A DNA stretch of 6,421 nucleotides from positions 1 through 6,421 of the forward strand of contig JAUQXD010000315.1 of assembly GCA_030834835.1 (NCBI GenBank), in the 5' to 3' direction. Of this stretch, positions 1 to 5,392 are shown one piece after another (the stretch's first letter is position 1; each line of letters opens with the position of its first letter). A model generated the notes under the pieces. That model was not told the origin of the DNA, did no database searches, and worked only from the letters and a program-made list of their open reading frames with translations. Position numbers and translations under genes: made by a program. This DNA is from Thermoflexales bacterium (GTDB lineage: Bacteria > Chloroflexota > Anaerolineae > Fen-1058).

Positions 1-88
1 AGGTCGCCGCAATCTCTCGGTGTGATTGTTGGCCCGCGTCAACGGCTGCAATCACACGTTCACGTAAATCTTGGGAATAGGCTTTCAT
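1..88 (-). CDS. IS630-type transposase, N-terminal fragment (runs off the window edge)
   Basis: Reading the minus strand from an ATG at 88 gives 29 uninterrupted codons to the window edge, beginning MKAYSQDLRERVIAAVDAG and continuing QQSHREIAAT. This is the typical start of IS630-family transposases: a short basic stretch (YSxDLRERV) opening a helix-turn-helix domain that binds the element's ends. The catalytic DDE domain would lie outside the window. A weak GGA lies 5 bases before the ATG. IS630 elements insert at TA dinucleotides, but the element's terminus cannot be fixed here because only one end is visible. It could be a complete element or a remnant. The family call rests on a short N-terminus remembered from the family and was not searched. 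Confidence 0.75.
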   Translation of the reverse strand, partial: MKAYSQDLRERVIAAVDAGQQSHREIAAT

Positions 89-174
89 GCAATCCAGTTT
101 AATCGATTCTTTGTGTAAATCAAATCGGAAATCGCTCTAGATAAGTGCTCATTGTTTCCCTCGATCGCCGCTGT
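89..174. other. Probable terminal non-coding end of the IS630-like element plus flank
   Basis: This AT-rich stretch lies between the transposase start codon and the long inverted repeat. The element's terminal inverted repeat and its TA target site should lie here, if the element is intact. TA dinucleotides occur for example in CTAGATAA near 137-144, but without the other end the boundary cannot be placed. No gene is seen. Confidence 0.35.
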
Positions 175-277
175 GTGTCATTCCGAGCGACCACAGGGAG
201 CGAGGAATCTCTACCCCGGTCTGCGTTTCACGTCCATGGAGCCAGAGATTCCTCGGCCTACAGCCTCGGAATGACAC
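175..277. repeat. Long two-stem inverted repeat, dispersed-repeat type, possible bidirectional terminator
   Basis: The outer arms GTGTCATTCCGAG (175-187) and CTCGGAATGACAC (265-277) pair perfectly over 13 bp. The inner arms CGAGGAATCTCT (201-212) and AGAGATTCCTCG (244-255) pair perfectly over 12 bp. An asymmetric internal loop (188-200 and 256-264) separates the stems, and the apical loop is 213-243. The structure begins 8 bases past the rhaD stop codon, so transcripts leaving the operon would fold into it. There is no T-tract, so it is not a classical intrinsic terminator. The core words (GTCATTCCGAG, GGAATCTC) resemble a dispersed hairpin repeat I remember from several environmental genomes; this was not checked. 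Confidence 0.8.
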
Positions 278-284
278 GCCGGGA

Positions 285-1106
285 TCAGAAAATGCTCTGT
301 TCGATGTTCCACAGCTTAGCAATCGCGCGAATCTCGTCCACGCTCAAGCCTTCGCCCTGCTCGTGATTGACCAGATTCATGTATTCGTAGCGCGCGGCCG
401 TTTCGGCGTACTCGATGCGATCGGCAGCGCGCTTGGCCGAGACATCCGATCGGGCCATGACGCCGTGCTTGCCCCAGATCACGATGCGATGATGCCGCAG
501 CGATTCGAGCGTGGCCGCCATCAACTCACCGGAACCGGGCACCAGAAACGGCACATGTCCGATGCCTTCCGGCAATTGCACGATCAACTCCGGCTGCCAG
601 CGCAGCAAGTGTCGATTGAGATACGGCTCATATTGATAACGCGGAATGTGACTGAGGTACGTCAAATGGCGCGGCTGCGCGTGAACGACCGCGTGGAAGT
701 TCGTGCCCGATTGCATGACCTGGTCGTAATGTACGGCCAGATGCGAGTTGAACTCGCTCGTCAGGCGCGTGAACAACTTGCGCGGCGAAGTGTACACCCG
801 ACCGGTCTGGCCGCCCTCGTCGATCACCACACAGCCCAGATTCGCGGTGGGATCGGTAATGACTTCGCGCAGGCGGCGGCCAGAACCGGTGACGATGAAG
901 GTTTTGCCCGCCAACTCCGGCACGGCTTGCGGCAGTTCGAGCGCATCCACCAATGGGAAGCGGCGGCGCACATCGAGGGGCCAGCCGATGTACACCGAAA
1001 TGTTGCCGGCCGCGCCTTCGCTCGCTTCGATTTCGGACAGGCGTTGGCCTGCTTCACCGGTCAAGGTCAATAGTTCATCCAGTTCGGGATAGGGTGCGTC
1101 TAACAT
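285..1106 (-). CDS. rhaD: Rhamnulose-1-phosphate aldolase (class II aldolase family)
   Basis: This cytoplasmic enzyme cleaves L-rhamnulose 1-phosphate to dihydroxyacetone phosphate and L-lactaldehyde, the last committed step of phosphorylating rhamnose catabolism. The 273 residues match the E. coli RhaD length (274). Visible family features are the phosphate-site segment GAAGNISV (31-38), TGSGRRLRE (73-81), TSE with the catalytic-type Glu118, the metal-binding region VHAQPRHL (141-148) and WGKHGV with His214. Glu118, His142 and His214 correspond to E. coli Glu117, His141 and His212. The position of E. coli His143 is Gln144 here, which is odd for a zinc ligand. The start at 1106 is chosen because GAAGGA sits 6 bases upstream and the protein then begins like other family members; an ATG at 1166 in the same frame lacks both. 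It follows rhaB by 59 bp, presumably in one transcript. Other class II aldolases (fuculose-type) are less likely given the kinase next door. Confidence 0.9.
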   Translation of the reverse strand: MLDAPYPELDELLTLTGEAGQRLSEIEASEGAAGNISVYIGWPLDVRRRFPLVDALELPQAVPELAGKTFIVTGSGRRLREVITDPTANLGCVVIDEGGQTGRVYTSPRKLFTRLTSEFNSHLAVHYDQVMQSGTNFHAVVHAQPRHLTYLSHIPRYQYEPYLNRHLLRWQPELIVQLPEGIGHVPFLVPGSGELMAATLESLRHHRIVIWGKHGVMARSDVSAKRAADRIEYAETAARYEYMNLVNHEQGEGLSVDEIRAIAKLWNIEQSIF

Positions 1107-1142
1107 GGTATATCCTTCTTTCAAAAAAATTTCAGACTCGTG

Positions 1143-1166
1143 GTGCGTGAAACACTCCTCACGCAC
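1143..1166 (-). repeat. Small hairpin between rhaB and rhaD
   Basis: GTGCGTGA (1143-1150) and TCACGCAC (1159-1166) form a perfect 8-bp stem with an 8-base loop. On the transcribed minus strand the hairpin starts at the last base of the rhaB stop codon and ends about 35 bases before the rhaD ribosome binding site. It has no T-tract, so read-through is expected. It could protect the upstream message from 3' decay or tune the kinase-to-aldolase ratio; both ideas are inference. Confidence 0.55.
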
Positions 1167-1184
1167 TACGCAACACGCATCACG
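1161..1184 (-). repeat. Heptanucleotide tandem repeat over the rhaB stop codon
   Basis: On the plus strand the units ACGCACT (1161-1167), ACGCAAC (1168-1174) and ACGCATC (1175-1181), then ACG (1182-1184), give about 3.4 copies of ACGCANN. The rhaB stop codon (1166-1168) lies across the junction of two units, and the last five sense codons of rhaB (VMRVA) lie in the repeat. Because 7 is not a multiple of 3, a change in copy number would shift the frame at the rhaB end. Confidence 0.65.
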
Positions 1185-2647
1185 TTTGACAATCTTTCAT
1201 ACGCCACGTCCCATTCTGCGGCGGCTCGCGGCTCATACGTCGCCGGTTTGAATGAGTGGCGCACCACGGCGCGCGCTTCGTCCACCGATGTGAGATGGCC
1301 CAATGCGATGGCCTGCATCAGTACATTGCCGATGGCGGTCGCTTCGATCGGGCCCGCCACAACCGATCGATGGGTGGCATCCGCCGTGAGTTGATTAAGC
1401 AATCGGTTTTGCGTGCCCCCACCGATGATGTGGATCGGCTCCAAGCGATAACTCAACAGTTCCTCCAATCGATCCAGCACCCAGCGATATTTCAGCGCCA
1501 GACTTTCCAGTGCGCAGCGCACGATGGCGCCTCTGGTTTCGGGGACAGGCTGTTGTGTGCGCGCACAATACTGCTGGATGCGTGCTGGCATGTCACCGGG
1601 TTGAAAGAAGTCGTCGGCGTCGACATCGATGATCGATCGGAACGGTTCTGCGCCCGCCGCCAGTTGTGTGATTTCAGTATACGACAATTCTTCACCCGCG
1701 CGCGCCCAGGTACGGCGGCATTCCTGCACCAGCCACAACCCCATGATGTTCTTGGAGAAGCGCCACGTGCCGTTGACGCCGCCCTCATTCGTGAAGTTGT
1801 ATTTCAAACTTTGCGCGTTCACGATCGGCTCGCTGGCCTCTGCACCCATGATCGACCACGTGCCGGAACTGATCCATGCGAAGTGCTGATTTTCAGCGGG
1901 CACCGCCGCAACGGCTGATCCCGTATCGTGGCACGCAGGCGCGATGACGGGCACCCGACCGCAGCCGGTCTCTTCCGCGATGTCGGGCAATACGGTGCCT
2001 AACACCGTGCCGGGCTGCACGACTTCGGGGAAGATGTGGAATGGAATACCCAGCGCTTCGAGCAATGGCTGCGACCACCCGCATTGACGCGGATCGTAAC
2101 ACTGTGTCGTTGTCGCCATCGTGAATTCGCAGGCTTTGCGTCCGCTGAGCCAGTAATTGAGCAAATCGGGCGTGGTTAAGAATGTTTCGGCGATCGGCAA
2201 GGCGGGCGATTGCTGCACTACCATCGAAAACAGTTGATACAACGAGTTCAACTGCATGAATTGAATGCCGGTCAAATCGAAGATGCGTTCGCGTGGCAGA
2301 CGCTTGAATGATTCCTCCACCAGACCGTCGGTGCGGCTGTCGCGATAGTGATACGGATTGCCGATGAGTGCGCCCGTTCGATCGAGCAAGCCGTAATCCA
2401 CGCCCCACGTGTCGATGCCAATTCCGGCCAGTTGAACGCGATGCTTGTGCGTGGCAATGTGCAACGCCGTCTTGATCTCCGACCATAGTCGCAGGATGTC
2501 CCAGTGCAGGCCGTCAGGCAGCCGCACTGGAGTGTTGGCGAAACGATGGACTTCGGTCAACGACAACCGGGTGTCGTCGAGCGCGGCTAAAATCGCACGA
2601 CCGCTTTCGGCACCCAGGTCGATGGCCAGATAGGTGTGTGGCGTCAT
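1166..2647 (-). CDS. rhaB: Rhamnulokinase (FGGY carbohydrate kinase family)
   Basis: This enzyme phosphorylates L-rhamnulose with ATP to L-rhamnulose 1-phosphate, the substrate of the neighbouring aldolase. It has 493 residues, close to E. coli RhaB (489). The FGGY/actin-like fold is visible in order: phosphate-1 loop DLGAESGR (10-17), sugar-site segment GIDTWGVDYGLLD (77-89), catalytic base Asp241 in PACHDTGSAV (237-246), phosphate-2 loop SSGTWSIMG (260-268) and adenosine motif IIGGGTQNRLLNQL (407-420). AESGR and the TWGVDYG/HDTGSAV combination are typical of rhamnulokinases as opposed to xylulo-, fuculo- or glycerol kinases. The ATG at 2647 is preferred because it overlaps the regulator's TGA as ATGA, has GAGAG 7 bases upstream, and puts the phosphate loop at the usual distance. 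An upstream in-frame start would add 28 residues unlike the family. The C-terminal five codons lie in a heptamer repeat. Confidence 0.95.
   Translation of the reverse strand: MTPHTYLAIDLGAESGRAILAALDDTRLSLTEVHRFANTPVRLPDGLHWDILRLWSEIKTALHIATHKHRVQLAGIGIDTWGVDYGLLDRTGALIGNPYHYRDSRTDGLVEESFKRLPRERIFDLTGIQFMQLNSLYQLFSMVVQQSPALPIAETFLTTPDLLNYWLSGRKACEFTMATTTQCYDPRQCGWSQPLLEALGIPFHIFPEVVQPGTVLGTVLPDIAEETGCGRVPVIAPACHDTGSAVAAVPAENQHFAWISSGTWSIMGAEASEPIVNAQSLKYNFTNEGGVNGTWRFSKNIMGLWLVQECRRTWARAGEELSYTEITQLAAGAEPFRSIIDVDADDFFQPGDMPARIQQYCARTQQPVPETRGAIVRCALESLALKYRWVLDRLEELLSYRLEPIHIIGGGTQNRLLNQLTADATHRSVVAGPIEATAIGNVLMQAIALGHLTSVDEARAVVRHSFKPATYEPRAAAEWDVAYERLSNVMRVA
2644..2647 (-). promoter_or_regulatory. 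ATGA stop/start overlap coupling the regulator to rhaB
   Basis: The rhaB ATG (2647-2645) and the regulator's TGA stop (2646-2644) share two bases. Such overlaps usually mean translational coupling by terminating ribosomes, and they tie the regulator to the rhamnose genes as one operon. Confidence 0.85.
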
Positions 2648-3444
2648 GATGATTCTCTCGGATAGGAGATGGTGTTGTCCGCGCCGCAAATCGTTAGCGG
2701 CGCAGCGGCCGCGTGAAGCGCCGCCTGCCAATCGGGGAGAAGTGAGTCGTCAACGTAGAGCTGTGAGATTTGATCGAGCCGCGCAAACAAAGTCAGATCA
2801 ACTTTACCCAGTTTGCTCGCATCAATCAGCGCGACGATCGAACTTGCCGCGGTAATCATCTTGCGCTTCAGTTGCGCCTCGTGGATGTCCACTTCGTACA
2901 GGCCGCTGTCCGGCGACAGGCCGGTGGCTGACAGAAACGCCGTTTTAACTCGCAAGTCTTCGAGCGCACGCTCGGCAATCGGACCGGAGACCGCCGCCCC
3001 ATCCGATCGCAATTCGCCGCCCAACAGAATCACGGTGTGGTTGGCATTCGTCGCCAGGTTGCGCGCCAGTTCGACGCCGTTGGTGATAATTGTGAGGTTG
3101 CGGCGGTCACGTAAGTAACGCGCCAGATGATAAACGGTACTGCTGGCATCACACACAATCGAGTCGCCGTCTTGCACCAGTTCGGCCGCATACCGGGCCA
3201 TGTTTTGCTTGGCCGCCGCATGGACGCTGGCGCGCGCTGCAAAGGCGGGAGCCTCGGAACGGTGCGGTTCGATGACGGCCCCGCCCCGGACGCGCTTCAG
3301 TTGACCGTCGGCGGCCAGCGCCCGCAAGTCGTTGCGCACAGTGCCTTCCGAGACGCTAAGCAACCTGGCAACCTCGGGCACGCGGATGCCGGGCTGCTTT
3401 TGCATGACGTCCAGGACACGCTGCCGACGCTCGAATGAGGTCAA
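2644..3444 (-). CDS. DeoR-family transcriptional regulator, probable repressor of the rhamnose operon
   Basis: The protein has 266 residues, normal for the DeoR/GlpR family. The N-terminal winged helix-turn-helix (about 5-57) contains the recognition helix region VSEGTVRNDLRALAADG (31-47) and the wing LKRVRGGA (49-56). The C-terminal sensor domain, an isomerase-like fold that binds phosphorylated sugars in this family, shows DASST (99-103), TNG (121-123), LGGELR (141-146), SATGLSPDSGLY (172-183) and DASKLGK (208-214). The start is TTG at 3444: GAGG lies 5 bases upstream, and the next ATG would cut into the helix-turn-helix. It heads the operon and overlaps rhaB. The inducer is plausibly rhamnulose 1-phosphate or a related intermediate, by inference from the neighbours. 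It probably represses its own promoter. No gene symbol is given because rhamnose regulators belong to several unrelated families. Confidence 0.9.
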   Translation of the reverse strand: MTSFERRQRVLDVMQKQPGIRVPEVARLLSVSEGTVRNDLRALAADGQLKRVRGGAVIEPHRSEAPAFAARASVHAAAKQNMARYAAELVQDGDSIVCDASSTVYHLARYLRDRRNLTIITNGVELARNLATNANHTVILLGGELRSDGAAVSGPIAERALEDLRVKTAFLSATGLSPDSGLYEVDIHEAQLKRKMITAASSIVALIDASKLGKVDLTLFARLDQISQLYVDDSLLPDWQAALHAAAAPLTICGADNTISYPRESS

Positions 3445-3486
3445 TTTTTCCTCTTTGCCGGATAGTCTTGCTGAAAATTGATGATT

Positions 3487-3551
3487 ATTTGTCTAAGTTT
3501 GACGAAATCAATATATCATCGTATTGAATTTTGTCAATAGGGAGTTTTGTC
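3487..3551. promoter_or_regulatory. Candidate operator cluster for the DeoR-family regulator
   Basis: TTTTGTC occurs at 3529-3535 (overlapping the -35 box) and again at 3545-3551, 16 bp apart. Downstream of the -10 box, ATTTGTC (3487-3493) and GACGAAAT (3501-3508) form a near inverted repeat separated by 7 bases. The four related motifs flank the promoter on both sides, where a repressor would be expected to bind. The assignment to this regulator is inference. Confidence 0.45.
3510..3537 (-). promoter_or_regulatory. Promoter of the regulator-rhaB-rhaD operon
   Basis: On the minus strand a perfect TTGACA -35 box (3537-3532) is followed by a 16-bp spacer and a TATATT -10 box (3515-3510), in an AT-rich region. 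Transcription would start near 3503, giving a leader of about 60 bases before the TTG start codon. It is the best housekeeping-type promoter in the window. Confidence 0.65.
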
Positions 3552-3589
3552 CAAATCTTATAGAAGTCAGCGAACTGCCCGAATGGTTG

Positions 3590-3620
3590 TTGCGCAGTAA
3601 GGGCAAAACGGGTTTATAGT
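3590..3620 (+). promoter_or_regulatory. Possible weak promoter of the PLDc_N-like gene
   Basis: TATAGT (3615-3620) is a good -10 box. The only -35-like element is TTGCGC (3590-3595), with a long 19-bp spacer, so the assignment is weak. The leader to the ATG would be about 50 bases. Confidence 0.3.
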
Positions 3621-3675
3621 AGGCTCAATTGGACGAGCCTGAACTTCACCATCCCAAATTGGCAGGAGGCCAACC

Positions 3676-3966
3676 ATGACTGAGACCACCGAGAGTAAGT
3701 CCGCCGTTACGGCGCATGAGCATCGCCGGGCTTTTTCCGCCAGGCAGGCTCGCGCGGGCGCGCAAGGCCTGATCAACCTTGTCCTCATGATTTTGACCGT
3801 GCGCGATATTCGCAAGCGCAGCGACGATGAGATCAAAGGCAACCGCAAACTCTGGATGCTTGCGGCTTTTGCGCCGCCGCTCGGCCCCATCGCCTACCTG
3901 GTGTTTGGCCGCAAGCGTGGCGCTGCTGCAACCGAGTTTCCGCTGGAGAGTGGCGATGAATTATGA
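3676..3966 (+). CDS. Small membrane protein with PLDc_N-like segment
   Basis: This is a 96-residue protein. After a charged, hydrophilic N-terminus (1-30) it has two hydrophobic segments: GLINLVLMILTV (31-42), followed by RDIRKR, and LWMLAAFAPPLGPIAYLVF (59-77), followed by GRKRG. The pattern of a D-basic turn, a tryptophan-led helix, P-P-L-G-P-x-x-Y-L and then GRKR matches the PLDc_N family (phospholipase D nuclease N-terminal), which is often found as a stand-alone two-helix membrane protein without any nuclease domain. That is the case here, so no enzymatic activity is implied. AGGAGG (3664-3669) lies 6 bases before the ATG, a strong ribosome binding site. It diverges from the rhamnose operon, and a hairpin follows about 85 bases downstream, so it is probably a single-gene unit. 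The function is unknown. Confidence 0.8.
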   Translation: MTETTESKSAVTAHEHRRAFSARQARAGAQGLINLVLMILTVRDIRKRSDDEIKGNRKLWMLAAFAPPLGPIAYLVFGRKRGAAATEFPLESGDEL

Positions 3967-4051
3967 AGTACAAAAGCGTTGGCGGTCGTCCGACGGGTTA
4001 GCCGGAAGTCGTTGAGATCAGCGATTGTCTATCAGCCGCGCTGAATAATCA

Positions 4052-4084
4052 ACATCCCCGGATCAATCTCTGATCCGGGGATGT
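4052..4084. terminator. Strong hairpin, likely transcription terminator
   Basis: ACATCCCCGGATCA (4052-4065) pairs perfectly over 14 bp with TGATCCGGGGATGT (4071-4084), leaving a 5-base loop ATCTC. It lies 86 bases past the PLDc_N-like gene. The plus-strand side lacks a T-run, and the minus-strand side has only TTGATTATT, so it may need Rho or act mainly as a 3' stabilising hairpin. Confidence 0.7.
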
Positions 4085-4147
4085 ATGTTGCGCAGTAAAA
4101 ACAGCGCTCACCTAAATACGAATGGACGGAAACGCAATCACCGCCCG

Positions 4148-4163
4148 ATTGGTTTAAGCCAAT
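4148..4163. promoter_or_regulatory. Interrupted palindrome, possible operator
   Basis: ATTGGTTTAAGCCAAT is a 16-bp near-palindrome: the ATTGG/CCAAT arms and the central TTAA match, and one base pair on each side of the centre does not. It lies 28 bases upstream of the putative -35 box of the next gene. No particular regulator can be named. Confidence 0.25.
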
Positions 4164-4190
4164 TGAGCACGACGACGTGACATTCGTCAG

Positions 4191-4220
4191 TTGACGCAGA
4201 CAGCGTGCTGCGCTTATTCT
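4191..4220 (+). promoter_or_regulatory. Putative promoter of the SRPBCC-like / RAM-domain gene pair
   Basis: TTGACG (4191-4196) and TATTCT (4215-4220) are separated by 18 bp, one mismatch from TTGACA and a fair -10 box. The leader before the ATG would be about 43 bases. Confidence 0.4.
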
Positions 4221-4269
4221 GAAGCCGATTGACTCAGCCGCCCTCGGTGGCGGGAAGGATAAGCCAGCC

Positions 4270-4845
4270 ATGTTGCTCGACGATTTTCTACCCACGCACG
4301 AATTCGATGAATTTCACGCCGTGACCGTGCAGGCGCCGCCCGATCGGGTATACGCCGCGATTCATGAGCTGCGCGCCGGAGAGTTATCGCCGCTCGTCAA
4401 TCTCATGCTGTCCATCCGCCGCCTGCCGGCCCGGCTGTTGCGTAAAGCGGGACCACGGTTGGCCGACGACAGGCCGTTCTTGCAGCAGATGTTCGACAAC
4501 GGCTTTATCTCGTTGGGTGAGACGCCCGATCGGGAGGTGGTCTTCGGTTTGATCGGGCAATTCTGGAAGTTGACCGGCGGCGACAGTCCGCCCATCGCTT
4601 CACCCGATCACTATCGAGCCTTTGATGATCCGCGGTATGCCAGAGTGGCAACGAATCTGCTGATCAGCCCCGCCGCCGCGCCGGGCACGGTGCGCCTGAG
4701 CACGGAGACGCGTATCCACGTGTCCGATCCAACGACGCGCCGCAAGTTCGGCTTCTACTGGCGGCTGATCTCGATGGGCAGCGGCTTCATTCGCGTGTTG
4801 TGGTTGAAGGCCGTCAAACGCCGCGCCGAGCGCGCCGTCAACTGA
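4270..4845 (+). CDS. SRPBCC-like protein of unknown function
   Basis: This is a 191-residue soluble protein with no signal peptide or membrane segment. The opening MLLDDFLPTHEFDEFHAVTV (1-20), then APPDRVYAAI (22-31), GFISLGETPDREVVFGLIGQ (78-97) with FW after it, the STETRI strand (144-149), and the closing helix running from YWRLI (163-167) through KAVKRRAE (180-187) fit a widespread hypothetical family. Its alternating beta-strand and C-terminal helix pattern looks like the START/Bet v1 (SRPBCC) fold, which holds hydrophobic ligands in a cavity. I recognise the family pattern but know no established ligand or reaction. GGGAAGGA (4252-4259) lies 10 bases before the ATG, slightly far. The RAM-domain gene follows after 51 bp on the same strand, so the two are probably co-transcribed. 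The fold call is moderately sure; the function is unknown. Confidence 0.75.
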   Translation: MLLDDFLPTHEFDEFHAVTVQAPPDRVYAAIHELRAGELSPLVNLMLSIRRLPARLLRKAGPRLADDRPFLQQMFDNGFISLGETPDREVVFGLIGQFWKLTGGDSPPIASPDHYRAFDDPRYARVATNLLISPAAAPGTVRLSTETRIHVSDPTTRRKFGFYWRLISMGSGFIRVLWLKAVKRRAERAVN

Positions 4846-4896
4846 CATCGATCTGAAAACCGAATTTTTGCAGACGCTCAAGAAAGGATCACGCTC

Positions 4897-5127
4897 ATGA
4901 AGGTCTGGACCTACGTCTTCATCTCGACCTCGCAACCGCGCAAAGTTGTGCGAGCCATCCGCCAGATTCCGGGTGTGATCAAAGCCGACGCGCTGTTCGG
5001 CACACCGGATGCCATCGCCATTGTCGAAGGTGACGACCTCGCCGCGATGGACGCCGTGATCGATCGGATTGTGGAAGTGCCAGGCGTGACCGCCACCGAC
5101 TCCAAAGTCGCGCGCTGGATCGATTGA
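4897..5127 (+). CDS. Stand-alone Lrp/AsnC ligand-binding (RAM) domain protein
   Basis: The 76 residues consist of a single ferredoxin-like alpha/beta domain: strand MKVWTYVFIST (1-11), helix PRKVVRAIRQIPGV (14-27), strand KADALFGTPDAIAIVEG (29-45) with the family's GxxDAIAxV core, helix DLAAMDAVIDRIVEVPGV (47-64) and a last strand with TDS (67-69). This is the C-terminal effector domain of Lrp/AsnC regulators without the DNA-binding helix-turn-helix. Such single-domain proteins form oligomers and may bind amino acids or modulate full-length Lrp-type regulators; the partner here is unknown. AAAGGA lies 8 bases before the ATG. The length is normal for the stand-alone form, so it is not a truncated regulator. 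Nothing between 4846 and 4896 resembles a lost HTH domain. Confidence 0.85.
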   Translation: MKVWTYVFISTSQPRKVVRAIRQIPGVIKADALFGTPDAIAIVEGDDLAAMDAVIDRIVEVPGVTATDSKVARWID

Positions 5128-5392
5128 CAGTGGAGTAGATGGCAACCCGGCCAATGCCTCACATCTAATCCGCGCCCGACGCCCCCTCTCCGCCCGATGA
5201 TGCTCCGCTATCTCAAGGCGCCGCCCTCATTCACCATGAACATCCACTCGTGGCGCTACACGCCCCCTGGCCTGTCTGTTCCGCATCATAAACAACGGGC
5301 CAATCGAACGCAATGGCTCAGTCGGAAAGGTGAAATAGGGTATAATCCCCCGCATCATTCCTGCTCAACACCTCAATCATGTGAGTGTAATT
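5128..5392. other. Non-coding gap upstream of the epoxide hydrolase gene
   Basis: About 265 bases. The only clear element is the -10 box at 5341-5346. No hairpin terminator is obvious after the RAM-domain gene. An open frame through the region overlaps the hydrolase in another frame and has no family resemblance, so no gene is called. Confidence 0.5.
5318..5346 (+). promoter_or_regulatory. Probable promoter of the epoxide hydrolase gene
   Basis: A perfect TATAAT -10 box at 5341-5346 lies 46 bases before the ATG. At the expected -35 distance only the poor TCAGTC (5318-5323) is present, so the promoter may be activator-dependent or rely on the -10 region. Confidence 0.5.

Larger units (their letters stand above)
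3967..4269. other. Non-coding stretch between the PLDc_N-like and SRPBCC-like genes
   Basis: These roughly 300 bases hold a strong hairpin (4052-4084), a 12-base word GTTGCGCAGTAA (4087-4098) also found at 3589-3600, an interrupted palindrome ATTGGTTTAAGCCAAT (4148-4163), and a promoter-like pair before the next gene. I see no convincing coding sequence on either strand. Confidence 0.6.

Noticed and set aside
145..366. Small plus-strand open frame over the inverted repeat
   Set aside because: Most of it is the palindromic repeat and the rest is antisense to the rhaD end; there is no convincing coding signal.
363..1073. Long open frame on the plus strand across rhaD
   Set aside because: It is antisense to a clearly recognisable aldolase, rich in Arg/His/Gln as codon-shadow translations are, and resembles no family.
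1107..1166. Upstream ATG extension of rhaD by 20 residues
   Set aside because: The internal ATG at 1106 has GAAGGA 6 bases upstream and gives the family's normal length; the extension runs through the intergenic hairpin.
1256..1918. Long open frame on the plus strand across rhaB
   Set aside because: It is antisense to the rhamnulokinase motifs; the translation has no recognisable domain and no ribosome binding site was evident.
2648..2731. Upstream ATG extension of rhaB by 28 residues
   Set aside because: It lies inside the regulator gene, its residues do not look like a kinase N-terminus, and the ATGA overlap start fits the family length.
3567..3890. Minus-strand frame ending in a CPYC-type motif
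   Set aside because: It is antisense to the PLDc_N-like gene, which has a strong ribosome binding site; a single CxxC cannot make a zinc ribbon.
4846..4896. Possible lost helix-turn-helix making the RAM gene a broken Lrp regulator
   Set aside because: The gap is only 51 bases, and the gene has its own good ribosome binding site and a complete domain from its first residue.
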